This document shows, piece after piece, positions 1 to 9,123 of a stretch of 64,000 bases of DNA. Positions within the stretch are counted from its first letter, which is position 1. Every line of letters begins with the position of its first letter. Under the pieces are notes generated by a model, which searched no databases, was not told the DNA's origin, and was given only the letters and a program-made list of their open reading frames with translations. Source of the DNA: Heyndrickxia sp050281185 (GTDB taxonomy: Bacteria; Bacillota; Bacilli; Bacillales; Bacillaceae_C); the NCBI RefSeq assembly GCF_050281185.1, contig NZ_JBNNWS010000016.1, positions 80,472 through 144,471 on the forward strand, written 5' to 3'. The position numbers and the translations under genes are program-made.

Positions 1-521
1 ACATTAACTGTAAATGCCGCTTGCTTATTAATGGAAAACTCCGTTAATATCTTTTCTCGCAATTCTTTTGGCTTTATTTCAGATGTATTAAAAATTATTT
101 GAGCCCTTCCTTTTAGCTCTTCTAACAACATTCGTTCTTGACGAATTCCTTCCAATGGTAAGCCTGATGGAGATAGTGGATGCAAACGTCGTGTTTCTTT
201 ATATCTTCGTACCAAAACAGAATCATCGGCGTCTAAAAAAAGAATACGTGGTGAAACCCAAGAAGTTTCAGCTAAGTCATCTAAAGCTTTGAATAAATGA
301 TCAAAAAATTCACGTCCCCGTAAATCCATAACAAGTGCAACCTTATTCATTTTATTAGCGGAGTCCTTCATCAGCTCCAAAAACTTTGGCAGCAGCGTTG
401 GCGGCAAGTTATCCACGCAAAAAAACCCAAGATCTTCAAAGCTCTGTATAGCAACTGTTTTTCCTGCTCCAGACATTCCTGTAATGATTACTAATTGAAC
501 ACTATTTGCACCTGTGCTCAT
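1..521 (-). CDS. rapZ: RNase adapter / nucleotide-binding protein RapZ (YvcJ), 5' part only
   Basis: The reading frame runs off the left edge, so only about the first 173 residues are present. The N-terminus has a P-loop, GMSGAGKT, at residues 15-22, followed by the conserved stretch FCVDNLPPTLLPKF. This pattern belongs to the RapZ/YvcJ P-loop family, which binds nucleotides and, in E. coli, delivers the small RNA GlmZ to RNase E; in Bacillus it is linked to competence. The ATG at 521 follows a strong GGGGGAG site. It lies 117 bp downstream of the Nudix gene on the same strand with no terminator between, as in the B. subtilis yvcI-yvcJ-yvcK-whiA-crh cluster. Confidence 0.93.
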   Translation of the reverse strand, partial: MSTGANSVQLVIITGMSGAGKTVAIQSFEDLGFFCVDNLPPTLLPKFLELMKDSANKMNKVALVMDLRGREFFDHLFKALDDLAETSWVSPRILFLDADDSVLVRRYKETRRLHPLSPSGLPLEGIRQERMLLEELKGRAQIIFNTSEIKPKELREKILTEFSINKQAAFTVN

Positions 522-638
522 TATTTCTCCCCCTAAATTTTCTTTCTTGCTTAACATTGTCTTAAACTTTGTTGTTTTTTTCACCTAAATACTTTACGGG
601 CGATCGTTAAGAAAGATAGCTTTATTTTCAAAATTCAT

Positions 639-1097
639 CTAACTAGGATCTAATCGATACGAAATCAATTCAAAATCTGGTGTATATGTAAAATTCCCAT
701 AAATAATTCCTTTGCCATGAATAACATAATCTAATATATGGTAATCACCAGCTGCCATAGGCAGATTTTTAATTTCATCAATCGCATGCCAGGCGAGCTT
801 TCCTTCCTCAGAACACTGGAACGAATCCCCATCGCCATCAATTGTTTTAAAGGAGAACATCATCCATTCTGAGACAATGTCCTTTCCTTCTTTAATATTA
901 ATCGTAAAAACCCCTTTGAGCTGGGGTTGTTTTATATAAATTCCTGTTTCCTCACGAAACTCCCGTATAACCGATTCACGAATGGACTCCCCCTGTTCCA
1001 TCTTTCCACCAGGAGCAACCCACCAATTTCTGCTTGGCTTTTGTAAAAGTAAAACCTTGTCATCTTTAATATAAACGTTATTGGTTACACGTTGCAT
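639..1097 (-). CDS. yvcI: Nudix hydrolase, YvcI family
   Basis: A 152-residue protein with a perfect Nudix box at residues 31-53 (G-x5-E-x7-REFREETGI), the Mg-binding helix that cleaves nucleoside diphosphates linked to another group. Close overall resemblance to B. subtilis YvcI; the physiological substrate is not settled. A GTG at 1106 and an ATG at 1103 also lie in frame, but the TGAGGTG Shine-Dalgarno sequence covers them, so the ATG at 1097, 6 nt downstream of that site, is the likely start. It is probably co-transcribed with rapZ. The terminator at 1332-1360 separates it from trxB, which in B. subtilis sits directly upstream. Confidence 0.88.
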   Translation of the reverse strand: MQRVTNNVYIKDDKVLLLQKPSRNWWVAPGGKMEQGESIRESVIREFREETGIYIKQPQLKGVFTINIKEGKDIVSEWMMFSFKTIDGDGDSFQCSEEGKLAWHAIDEIKNLPMAAGDYHILDYVIHGKGIIYGNFTYTPDFELISYRLDPS

Positions 1098-1331
1098 TGG
1101 CATCACCTCAGTGGGGAATAATTTTTATAAAAAGAAGATTTATAAACGTTTTGATTTAACCATTTTTCATCTAATATATCCTTTATATTATACTATTTTT
1201 CCAATCGACTAACAATGAATGTTGAAACATTCCGTGACAACATAAATTAAGAAGATAAATGGCGGAGTAAGAGAAAATTGTAAGCTAGCAAATTTTAAAA
1301 TGCATTTTTTATGCTACTAGGATTTTCACAC

Positions 1332-1360
1332 AAAAAAATAGCACAGGAATGACCTGTGCT
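1332..1360 (-). terminator. Intrinsic terminator of trxB
   Basis: An 8-bp stem, AGCACAGG/CCTGTGCT, with a 5-nt loop at 1340-1360 is followed on the minus strand by ATTTTTTTG. It lies about 120 nt beyond the trxB stop. The rest of the 1107-1481 gap is AT-rich and presumably holds the yvcI promoter; I see no other gene there. Confidence 0.85.
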
Positions 1361-1481
1361 AACAAGGGGTCTTATTAAAAAAAGGGGGTCAATTTCAACT
1401 ACCTTTATTTTAACGAATTATTATTTCAACAGCGTTACAAAATAATGACTTTTTAGTTATTTTTAACATTCCACATTATTA

Positions 1482-2429
1482 TCAATCGATTTTGTACTTC
1501 TCTTTTAATTCTTCCACATAAATTTGAGCATTTTGTGCAGCGATACTTCCATCACCAGTAGCAGTAACGATTTGGCGTAATGTTTTTTCCCTAACATCTC
1601 CTGCTGCAAAAATACCTGGAATATTTGTCAACATATTTTCATCGGTTACAATATAGCCTGCTTCATTTGTAATTCCTAAGTTTTGGAATGGATTTGTTAA
1701 TGGAAGCATTCCAATATAAATAAACACGCCATCTGTTTTAAATTCTTTTTCTTCACCATCTATTGTTGAAACAAGGGTAATAGAACCAACCTTGCCATTC
1801 TCTTCGTGAATTTCTTTAATAGTATGATTCCAAATAAAATCAACTTTTTCATTTGCAAACGCACGATCTTGTAATATTTTTTGGGCACGCAGTTTATCAC
1901 GACGATGAACAATTGTCACCTTACTTGCAAATCGTGTTAAATATACTCCTTCTTCAACTGCAGAATCACCGCCGCCTATAACGACCAGTTCTTTCCCTTT
2001 GAAGAATGCACCATCACAGACCGCACAATATGAAACTCCTCGGCCACCTAGTTCTTTTTCACCAGGAACCCCAACTTTTTTATATTCGGCACCTGTTGTA
2101 ATAATAATCGATCTTGCTTTATATTGCTTTGATCCAGCATTTACTGTTTTATACTCTTCACCATCAATAATTTCGCGAATATCACCATAGGCATATTCGG
2201 CACCGAATTTTTTCGCATGCTCGAACATTTTATTTGATAGGTCTGGACCAAGTATATGATCATAGCCTGGATAATTTTCTACTTCTTCAGTATTCGCCAT
2301 TTGCCCACCAGGGATTCCACGTTCAATCATCAATGTGGATAAATTAGCACGGGATGTATAAACTGCAGCTGTCATTCCCGCTGGACCTGCTCCAATAATA
2401 ATCACATCATAAATTTTTTCCTCTGACAC
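1482..2429 (-). CDS. trxB: Thioredoxin-disulfide reductase
   Basis: A 315-residue flavoprotein that uses NADPH to reduce thioredoxin in the cytosol. It has the N-terminal FAD motif GAGPAG (13-18), the redox-active pair CAVC at 135-138, the NADPH motif GGGDSAVEEG and the C-terminal FAD motif near IFAAGDVR. It is nearly collinear with B. subtilis TrxB. The frame is open to a GTG at 2438, but AAGGAG lies 6 nt before a GTG at 2429 that gives the family N-terminus SEEKIYDV, so 2429 is preferred. It sits downstream of the TPR gene with an 85-bp gap and ends in a strong terminator. Confidence 0.96.
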   Translation of the reverse strand: MSEEKIYDVIIIGAGPAGMTAAVYTSRANLSTLMIERGIPGGQMANTEEVENYPGYDHILGPDLSNKMFEHAKKFGAEYAYGDIREIIDGEEYKTVNAGSKQYKARSIIITTGAEYKKVGVPGEKELGGRGVSYCAVCDGAFFKGKELVVIGGGDSAVEEGVYLTRFASKVTIVHRRDKLRAQKILQDRAFANEKVDFIWNHTIKEIHEENGKVGSITLVSTIDGEEKEFKTDGVFIYIGMLPLTNPFQNLGITNEAGYIVTDENMLTNIPGIFAAGDVREKTLRQIVTATGDGSIAAQNAQIYVEELKEKYKID

Positions 2430-2522
2430 ACTCAACACTCCTTCAGCAAATGTCTATGGGGGATATCTTTCCCTATCTACTTCTATCCTATAAGACAATG
2501 CATTTTTCGTCCAAACATATGC

Positions 2523-4034
2523 TTACTGACAATATTCAAGAATGATTTTGGCATATTTTTGTAGTGTTGAACTCGAGACTTGATAGCGTTTTGCGACTTC
2601 ATTTTGTGGTTTTTTCTCATGCTTTAGTTTATACCATAAATATTCTGTAGCGGCAGCAAATGCTTGTTGATTACTAAATTCTTGTCCCTTTTTCATCCCC
2701 TCAAGGAAAATTGAAAACCACATTAGAAATAGGCCAGATGACATGGCACTGATTGGATGATGATTTTCATATAAAATATTGGCTACGTTGTGACCTCTTG
2801 AAATCACTCCATCAGGGTCAAATTGATTTGTCAAATCTGAATCAAGCACATTTGCTAAATACACTTTTTCTGTCATTGAAAACTCATCTAATGATTTAAA
2901 TTCCGGATGAGAAATCATTTCATCTTTTCGTCTCGATTTTGAGAGGATAAAAATACCAAACAAACGCTCTTCCATATAATCACTGCGCAATTTTTTCAAA
3001 GTAGAAGTAACATGGTCCTCAAACCCAGCGTCATTTAGCGGTTTCTCATTCCATGGTTCTAGTCCTTCTTTTTCTGGATTTAGTTCAATTAATTGCTTCC
3101 ATGCGTTTTTAGCTGTTTGTTCATGTCCTGTATGGTAGGCGGATTGGGCTAACCAATAATAATAACTAGAATCCCCTTCGAACCCAAACTTTTTTAAATT
3201 GTTTAACCAAATGTAAGCTTGCTGATATCTTCCGATTAACGCAAATGTTGCACCTAATTTATACTTATGTTCGATTAATATCGGCTGGACCTTTTCCAAG
3301 CCTTCTATCAATACTTCCAATTCTTCATCTCTTCTCTGATGATAAAGAAAAACAGCCAAATTACAAATGCCATGGAGGTTTCCAGGATTTTTAACTAGGA
3401 GATCTTCTAAAACGTTTGCGGCATTTTCCATATCTCCTAAATAAAAATACCCTAGTGCAAGATTATTGTATGCAGACCAAAAGTCAGGGAATTCAGCTAT
3501 TAAGCTTTTTAAAATTTCTATCGCTTTATCAAAATTTCCAGATTCAAGGAGCTGTCTTGCTTGGTCTTGTTTTAAAATAAGCTCATCTTTAATCGGGAAA
3601 GCATTATCCTCTTCTTCATCTGCTCCAATAATAAAAAGTAAATCCTCTGCATCTTCAATAAACTCTCCATATGGATCTGTCTCTAGATAAGTCTTTACAT
3701 GCTTATGTGCCTCATTAAATAAGCCGAGCTCGGCGTAATTATTCGCTAAAAAATAGTAACATTCTGTCATACTAGGATCAAGTTCATCAATGATTTGTTT
3801 GAAGAGATCATTAGATTCTTGATATTGTTCTAACTGCATATATACTAAGCCAAGTTGACAGGCAATCATTGGTTCATAAGGCTCCAGTTGAATCGCACGT
3901 TCCAAATATTTTTTTGCTCCTGTCAAATCATGGCGATGAAAAGCATTTATTCCTTTATTAAAATAATAATCACCCGTAGGTATAAATGACAAGACAACAC
4001 CATTTTCTTGTTTAATCTTTGAGTCTTTTGCCAT
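2523..4034 (-). CDS. yvcD: Tetratricopeptide-repeat protein, YvcD-like
   Basis: A 503-residue soluble protein built from TPR helices. Repeats are visible near residues 20-135 (for example the segment AIQLEPYEPMIACQLGLVY) and again near 150-230. The C-terminal 150 residues are helical and end in a segment resembling a helix-turn-helix (NEVAKRYQVSSSTLQKYAKI). No signal peptide or membrane segment is seen. Position between trxB and the hprK cluster matches B. subtilis yvcD, whose role is unknown. TPRs point to protein-protein interaction; the partner cannot be read from sequence. The ATG at 4034 has a GAGGG site 6 nt upstream. Confidence 0.8.
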   Translation of the reverse strand: MAKDSKIKQENGVVLSFIPTGDYYFNKGINAFHRHDLTGAKKYLERAIQLEPYEPMIACQLGLVYMQLEQYQESNDLFKQIIDELDPSMTECYYFLANNYAELGLFNEAHKHVKTYLETDPYGEFIEDAEDLLFIIGADEEEDNAFPIKDELILKQDQARQLLESGNFDKAIEILKSLIAEFPDFWSAYNNLALGYFYLGDMENAANVLEDLLVKNPGNLHGICNLAVFLYHQRRDEELEVLIEGLEKVQPILIEHKYKLGATFALIGRYQQAYIWLNNLKKFGFEGDSSYYYWLAQSAYHTGHEQTAKNAWKQLIELNPEKEGLEPWNEKPLNDAGFEDHVTSTLKKLRSDYMEERLFGIFILSKSRRKDEMISHPEFKSLDEFSMTEKVYLANVLDSDLTNQFDPDGVISRGHNVANILYENHHPISAMSSGLFLMWFSIFLEGMKKGQEFSNQQAFAAATEYLWYKLKHEKKPQNEVAKRYQVSSSTLQKYAKIILEYCQ

Positions 4035-4120
4035 GAAAGTCCCTCACAAATATTTCGTAGTTAACTTCTGTAGTATAACATATAAAATAACAATGATTAA
4101 CAGGCAAACTGAGAATAAAG

Positions 4121-4140
4121 AAAAAACCCCAATTTAGGGG
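4121..4140 (-). terminator. Terminator overlapping the yvoF stop codon
   Basis: CCCC and GGGG arms around a 6-nt loop that contains the yvoF stop codon, followed on the minus strand by TTTTTT. The stem is only 4 bp, but its position at the end of the hprK-to-yvoF run fits a terminator. Confidence 0.6.
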
Positions 4141-4670
4141 ATAAGGTTACCGTATATTGGGTCATCTTTCCATCGACTGATCATTTCTTCTTTTGTATAG
4201 ATGATGCGCATCGGATTTCCCCCTACAAATGCGCCTGCTGGGACATCTTTATGTACTAGCGTACCCGCGGAAACAATAGCACCATCACCAATTTCTACTC
4301 CAGGTAATATGGTAGAATTTGCACCAATCATGACTTCACTGCCGATTTTCACTTCTCCAAGGCGATACTCTTTTATTAAGTATTCGTGAGCAAGGATGGT
4401 CGTATTGTAGCCAATCACAGTATTTTTCCCAACAGATATTTTTTCTGGAAACATCACATCAAGCATAACCATTAAAGCAAAAGATGTTTTATCGCCAATT
4501 TTCATCCGTAGAAAAGTACGGTACAACCAATTTTTCATTGCTAAAAAAGGGGTATACCTAGCCAACTGGATTACGATAAAATTTTTGACCACCTTCCAAA
4601 ACGGAACGGTCTTATACACATGCCACAATGAATTAGAACCGGAGACTGGGTAACGTGTCGTTTTTCGCAT
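4134..4670 (-). CDS. yvoF: Acyltransferase with left-handed beta-helix, YvoF family
   Basis: A 178-residue protein with hexapeptide repeats at about residues 75-160 (VIGYNTTILAHEY, VMIGANSTILPGVEIGDGAIV, ending GGNPMRII). This is the trimeric left-handed beta-helix fold of CoA-dependent O-acetyltransferases. The substrate is unknown. It is the last gene of the hprK-lgt-yvoD-ppaX-yvoF cluster known from B. subtilis. Its ATG overlaps the ppaX stop by one base, so the two are translationally coupled. Confidence 0.82.
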   Translation of the reverse strand: MRKTTRYPVSGSNSLWHVYKTVPFWKVVKNFIVIQLARYTPFLAMKNWLYRTFLRMKIGDKTSFALMVMLDVMFPEKISVGKNTVIGYNTTILAHEYLIKEYRLGEVKIGSEVMIGANSTILPGVEIGDGAIVSAGTLVHKDVPAGAFVGGNPMRIIYTKEEMISRWKDDPIYGNLIP

Positions 4671-5320
4671 TAAACACTCACTCCAACGATTTTAAGAAGA
4701 TCGCCCATATGATCTAATATATAATCTGGCTCGTAGCTTTCAATATAGGCACGTCCTTTTGCAGACCAAGCTACACCTACTGATAATGTACCTGCATTCT
4801 TTCCCGCTAAAATATCATGGTAATTATCCCCTACCATAATTGCTTCATTCGGGGTAGAGTTCAATAGTTTCAATGCTTTTTCAATTGGTTCGGGATGCGG
4901 CTTCTCAAATTCTACCTCATCCAATGTAATAATCACTTCAAAAAATTGATCCAGTTTCATTAGCTTGAGTCCTTTTAAAACAGTATCTCGCTTTTTCGTT
5001 GATACGATTCCTAATTTAAATCCGTTTTTATGTAACGCCTGAACCGTTTCAAAAACACCTTCAAACTCTTTCACTAATGAATCATGATTTTCGAGATTGA
5101 ATGTACGGTAAGTATGAATCATTTCTTCTGTTCGTTCCAAATCAATCTTAGAAAAGGTAGCATATAAAGATGGTCCGATAAAAGGTAAAACATCTTCACG
5201 CTTATACTGATCAGGGTAATAGCTATTTAAGGTATGTAAAAAGGACGATATGATTAATTCATTTGTATCAATTAGAGTACCATCTAAATCAAATAAGATT
5301 GTCGTAATGTTTTTTTCCAT
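4670..5320 (-). CDS. ppaX: Inorganic pyrophosphatase PpaX (HAD family)
   Basis: A 216-residue HAD-superfamily hydrolase. Motif I, FDLDGTLID, places the nucleophile at D11 and the acid at D13; the SxxK-type motif (IVSTKKRDT) and motif III (GDNYHDILAG) follow. In Bacillus PpaX hydrolyses the pyrophosphate released when HPr kinase/phosphorylase dephosphorylates Ser-46 of HPr, so the neighbouring hprK is functionally linked. A terminator at 5407-5433 separates it from yvoD, so ppaX-yvoF may also have its own promoter. Confidence 0.9.
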   Translation of the reverse strand: MEKNITTILFDLDGTLIDTNELIISSFLHTLNSYYPDQYKREDVLPFIGPSLYATFSKIDLERTEEMIHTYRTFNLENHDSLVKEFEGVFETVQALHKNGFKLGIVSTKKRDTVLKGLKLMKLDQFFEVIITLDEVEFEKPHPEPIEKALKLLNSTPNEAIMVGDNYHDILAGKNAGTLSVGVAWSAKGRAYIESYEPDYILDHMGDLLKIVGVSV

Positions 5321-5406
5321 TTTGCCTTCTCCCTTTCATATTTTATCTCTTTTCATAATAAATCATTTTTCAAGAATAACAAAAACTGTTTTCACATAGA
5401 GCCTAT

Positions 5407-5433
5407 GAAAAAAAACTGGTATTTCACCAGTTT
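5407..5433 (-). terminator. Terminator between yvoD and ppaX
   Basis: An 8-bp stem AAACTGGT/ACCAGTTT with a 5-nt loop, followed on the minus strand by a run of T. It starts 7 nt beyond the yvoD stop codon. Confidence 0.85.
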
Positions 5434-5439
5434 CCTCAT

Positions 5440-6387
5440 TTAACCTTCAAGAATCTTTGACGAATTTTTTTTAGCTATCACTCTTCTATTCCAAATAAAT
5501 CCAACAATAAGTGTTAATAAAATTGCCGTGACTAATCGAATAAGCAGCAATGGTAATACCGGAATCCCTAAAGGTAAAAAGATTAATGTATCCTCAACGA
5601 CGGCGTGACAACCTACTAAAAAGATAAATGCTAAGGTTACGTCTTTTTTACTCACACCATCTTCCTTGACCGCTTGAATCATTACTCCTGCCCCATACGC
5701 TAATCCAAACAATAAGCCTGCGGCTAATGTAGTAGAGGTATTTTCTTTCATCCCGAGTAAACGAGTAAAAGGAGACATGATCCGTGAAAACCATTGTAAA
5801 ACCTTTAAATCCTTTAATATTTGAATTCCTACCATAAGAGGTATAACAATTATCGCAAGTTGATAGACACCTAATGCCGCCTTTTCAATCGCATGTACAG
5901 AAATAGACCAAATACCTGATACTTGTTCTTCCTGTGGAGCAAGCATCCCATATTGAGCAGCTTCATGTCCGTCATTCCACACTAGATTAATAATAATGGC
6001 TGAAAAAACAGCTAAACCAATCCTTACAACAATCATTATCCAAACCTTTACGCCAACCTTTACCGCTACACTTGATTCTATCAATAGATTATGAGCAAAT
6101 GAAAGCATAACTGCAATTGTAAATACTTCTTTAACCGTTAGATCAACCGACATTATCCCGGCAATTCCAGCATATAAATTAAGAAAGTTTCCTAGAACAA
6201 TAGGAATTGCCGCATCACCAGATAGTCCGAAAATCCCCATTAATGGAGAGATAAGTCGAATGATCCAAGGTAATATTGGTGTGTATTGTAAGACCGCAAC
6301 AATTAAAGTTACTGGAAAAATGATTTTCCCCAATGTCCATGTTGTTTTTAAACCTGACCAAAATCCCATTTTTAAGGATTGTACCAT
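5440..6387 (-). CDS. yvoD: Nucleoside-recognition (Gate) domain membrane protein YvoD
   Basis: A polytopic membrane protein of about 315 residues with roughly eight hydrophobic segments. It contains two Gate-type modules, around residues 40-130 and 170-290, and the second holds GLLFGLAYGAGVMIQAVKEDGVS. Gate domains occur in nucleoside transporters and in the SpoVA/YjiH-type proteins; YvoD function is unknown. Synteny with lgt and ppaX supports the name. A TTG at 6393 is possible, but the GGGAG site is better spaced for the ATG at 6387. Confidence 0.8.
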   Translation of the reverse strand: MVQSLKMGFWSGLKTTWTLGKIIFPVTLIVAVLQYTPILPWIIRLISPLMGIFGLSGDAAIPIVLGNFLNLYAGIAGIMSVDLTVKEVFTIAVMLSFAHNLLIESSVAVKVGVKVWIMIVVRIGLAVFSAIIINLVWNDGHEAAQYGMLAPQEEQVSGIWSISVHAIEKAALGVYQLAIIVIPLMVGIQILKDLKVLQWFSRIMSPFTRLLGMKENTSTTLAAGLLFGLAYGAGVMIQAVKEDGVSKKDVTLAFIFLVGCHAVVEDTLIFLPLGIPVLPLLLIRLVTAILLTLIVGFIWNRRVIAKKNSSKILEG

Positions 6388-6414
6388 TTCCAATATCTCC
6401 CGTAATTCTATTTT

Positions 6415-7224
6415 CTAATCTCGATAACGCTGTCTCGCCATTCCGGAAACCCTTCGAACAATCCAAAGTACAATTCCAACAGCAACTAAAACGATTGAAA
6501 TAACCTGCGCCATTCTTAAATCGCTCGTTAACATTAAGCTGTCGGTTCTTAATCCTTCTACAAAGAAACGTCCCACAGAATACCAAATAACATAGCTTAA
6601 GAAAAGTTCACCTCTCCGTAAATTCACTCTTCTTAATAGGATAAGAATAATAAACCCGACAATATCCCAAATCGATTCATATAAAAATGTCGGATGATAA
6701 TAGGTTCCATCGATATACATCTGATTAATGATAAAATCAGGTAAATGTAAATTTTCGAGAAATGTTCGACTTACCTCACTACCATGTGCTTCTTGGTTCA
6801 TGAAATTTCCCCAACGACCAATAGCTTGGCCAAGAATAATACTCGGTGCAGCAATATCGGCTAATTTCCAAAATGAAACGTTTTTAATTCTTGAAAAAAT
6901 AATTGTTGTTATTATGGCACCGATTAAGGCTCCGTGAATCGCAATTCCGCCATTCCATATTTTGATAATATCTCCTGGATGCTGAGAATAATAACTCCAT
7001 TCAAAGATAACATAGTAAATCCTAGCAGAAATAATCGAAATCGGAATGGCCCAAATTAACAAATCGGCAAACAAATCTTTGTTCAGACCAAGTCTTTCAG
7101 ATTCTTTCATGACTAAATATAAGCCTAACGCAATACCAACACCAATAATAATTCCATACCAGTGAACAGAAATTTCTCCTATTCGAAAAGCAATGGGATT
7201 TAAAGGGGTTATAGTGGATTCCAT
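6415..7224 (-). CDS. lgt: Prolipoprotein diacylglyceryl transferase
   Basis: A 269-residue inner-membrane enzyme with seven predicted membrane segments. It transfers diacylglycerol from phosphatidylglycerol to the lipobox cysteine of preprolipoproteins, the first step of lipoprotein maturation. The Lgt signature GRWGNFMNQEAHG at residues 136-148 contains the essential arginine and asparagine, and the HGAL motif lies near residue 97. The ATG at 7224 follows AAGGAG. It is 33 bp downstream of hprK in the same transcription direction. Confidence 0.96.
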   Translation of the reverse strand: MESTITPLNPIAFRIGEISVHWYGIIIGVGIALGLYLVMKESERLGLNKDLFADLLIWAIPISIISARIYYVIFEWSYYSQHPGDIIKIWNGGIAIHGALIGAIITTIIFSRIKNVSFWKLADIAAPSIILGQAIGRWGNFMNQEAHGSEVSRTFLENLHLPDFIINQMYIDGTYYHPTFLYESIWDIVGFIILILLRRVNLRRGELFLSYVIWYSVGRFFVEGLRTDSLMLTSDLRMAQVISIVLVAVGIVLWIVRRVSGMARQRYRD

Positions 7225-7257
7225 ATATAAAAAACTCCTTTCTTAAAAAGAACATTC

Positions 7258-8196
7258 TTACATTTCTTCACGATCGCCTTCATCAATAATGACATCTGCC
7301 AAACGATCAGTAAATTGTTGGGCTGCATTCACTCCCATACGTTTCAATCGATAATTCATAGCTGCTACTTCAATAATAATACCTAAGTTTCTTCCCGGAC
7401 GGACAGGGATCGTTAGCTTCGTAAGCTCGGTATCAATGATTTTCATTTTTTCTTCATCAAGACCGAGACGATCATAATGCTTAGTCTGATCCCAAAGTTC
7501 AAGATTAACAACTAAAGTAATTCGCTTATGACTTCGAACAGCACCCGCACCAAACAATGTCATTACATTGATAATACCTAAGCCGCGAATCTCCAGTAAG
7601 TGTTCGATTAAATCAGGTGCATTTCCCACCAGTGTATCAGTATCTTCTTGGCGAATTTCTACACAATCGTCGGCCACAAGTCGATGTCCCCGTTTCACCA
7701 GCTCTAAAGCGGCCTCACTTTTACCTACACCGCTTTTACCAGTAATTAAAACTCCAACACCATAAATATCCACAAGTACTCCATGCACAGCAGTAGTCGG
7801 TGCAAGCTTAAATTCAAGATAGTTCGTTAAATGACTCGAAAAACGGGTGGTTTTCATCGATGTGCGCATAAGTGGAACAGAATATTCCTCTGAAGCTTCA
7901 ATTAATTCTTCTGGAACATCCATTCCTCTTGAAATAACGATCCCAGGAGTAATGTCGTTACAAAGCTTCTCAAATCGAATTTTGCGATCTTCAGGATCTA
8001 ATCGTTCGCAAAAGATAATTTCAGACATACCAAGGAGCTGGATACGTTCTGCAGGATAATAGTTAAAGAAACCAGCCATCTCTAATCCTGGACGTGAGAT
8101 ATCACTTGTTGTGATAGGACGATGGATTCCTTCCTCCCCGCCAATTAACTCTAAATTAAATTTTTTAATAATATCCTCAATACGAACCTTTGCCAA
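7258..8196 (-). CDS. hprK: HPr kinase/phosphorylase
   Basis: A 312-residue bifunctional enzyme that phosphorylates or dephosphorylates Ser-46 of HPr and so controls carbon catabolite repression through CcpA. The P-loop GKSGVGKS is at residues 153-160, the catalytic histidine region TAVHGVLVDI at about 136-145, and the C-terminal family signature (MNYRLKRMGVNAAQQF) near residue 280. The start is a TTG at 8196 preceded by AAGGAGG at 8 nt; the nearby ATG is out of frame. First gene of the hprK-lgt-yvoD run. Candidate CcpA sites later in the window (61072-61085, 50151-50165) are downstream targets of this signalling. Confidence 0.96.
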   Translation of the reverse strand: MAKVRIEDIIKKFNLELIGGEEGIHRPITTSDISRPGLEMAGFFNYYPAERIQLLGMSEIIFCERLDPEDRKIRFEKLCNDITPGIVISRGMDVPEELIEASEEYSVPLMRTSMKTTRFSSHLTNYLEFKLAPTTAVHGVLVDIYGVGVLITGKSGVGKSEAALELVKRGHRLVADDCVEIRQEDTDTLVGNAPDLIEHLLEIRGLGIINVMTLFGAGAVRSHKRITLVVNLELWDQTKHYDRLGLDEEKMKIIDTELTKLTIPVRPGRNLGIIIEVAAMNYRLKRMGVNAAQQFTDRLADVIIDEGDREEM

Positions 8197-8351
8197 ATCG
8201 GCATCCTCCTTACAAATGAAAGTAAACCTAAAATTTATTTTAGCATTTTACTGCTGCGTAAAACCACCATAAAAATTTCCTAGATATATGGGTGTCGATA
8301 ATTAGGTGAGATATCTATTATATAGATAAAGTAAAAAGGAGAGGAATTAGT

Positions 8352-9050
8352 TTGAAGATTATGCTTGATGCTGGGCATGGGCCAAATACCCCTGGAAAAA
8401 GAAGTCCTGATAATTTTAAAGAATTTACATTTACAAGTGCAGTGGCTAATTATGTAAAAGCTCTACTCGAAAGCTATGAAAATGTTACTGTATGCTTCGC
8501 ACATTCCAATAAAGAGGATGTCCCATTAAAAGAAAGAACAGATAAAGCAAATCGATTGCAAGTTAATTGTTATGTATCTATTCATGCTAACGCCTATGGA
8601 ACCATCTGGAATAATGCCAATGGAATCGAAACATATGTTTATCCTTCAAAGCCAAAGGAAGCGTTAGAGCTTGCTAACCGTGTACAAAAAAATCTTATCA
8701 TTTCTACCGGACTCACTGATCGCGGGGTCAAAACAGCAGATTTCCACGTTTTACGAGAAACGAGTATGACAGCTATTCTCGTAGAATGTGGATTTTACAC
8801 AAACAAGGAGGAATTAGTTCTTATCCGTTCCGATGTTTATCAAAAAAACTGTGCTGAAGCCATTGTAAAAGGCATTGCAGACCAATACAAACTAAAAAAG
8901 AAGAAAACAACCCCGCCTAAAAAAGAAACAAAGATTCTCTACCGCGTTCAAGTAGGGGCCTTTTCAGAAAAAAAGAATGCTGATAACCTCATAAAGGAAT
9001 TAAAAGCTAAAGGTTATGAAGCAATCATTGTGACAGTTTACCAAGAATAA
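8352..9050 (+). CDS. N-acetylmuramoyl-L-alanine amidase with SPOR domain
   Basis: A 232-residue protein. Residues 1-178 form an Amidase_3 catalytic domain with the zinc-binding motif DAGHG (6-10), SIHANAYG in the middle and the catalytic-glutamate motif VECGFYTN. Residues 197-232 form a C-terminal SPOR domain (YRVQVGAFSEKKNADNL) that binds denuded peptidoglycan. There is no signal peptide, as in CwlC-type mother-cell lysis amidases and phage endolysins. The start is TTG with AAGGAGAGG upstream. A 15-bp palindrome, ATCTAT-TAT-ATAGAT, lies at 8313-8327 in the promoter region. It is transcribed divergently from hprK. Confidence 0.88.
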   Translation: MKIMLDAGHGPNTPGKRSPDNFKEFTFTSAVANYVKALLESYENVTVCFAHSNKEDVPLKERTDKANRLQVNCYVSIHANAYGTIWNNANGIETYVYPSKPKEALELANRVQKNLIISTGLTDRGVKTADFHVLRETSMTAILVECGFYTNKEELVLIRSDVYQKNCAEAIVKGIADQYKLKKKKTTPPKKETKILYRVQVGAFSEKKNADNLIKELKAKGYEAIIVTVYQE

Positions 9051-9075
9051 CAATTACTCTTCTGAGAAACAAAAT

Positions 9076-9107
9076 AAGGTATGGAACCACATATGGATCC
9101 ATACCTT
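9076..9107 (+). terminator. Terminator of the amidase gene
   Basis: A 10-bp stem AAGGTATGGA/TCCATACCTT with a 12-nt loop, followed by TTGTTTATTG. The T-run is imperfect but the stem is strong and lies 26 nt beyond the stop. Confidence 0.7.
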
Positions 9108-9123
9108 TGTTTATTGAATAAAT

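Noticed and set aside
6215..6586. Minus-strand open frame of 123 codons across the yvoD-lgt junction
   Set aside because: It overlaps two well-supported genes in another frame, has low-complexity composition and no ribosome site.
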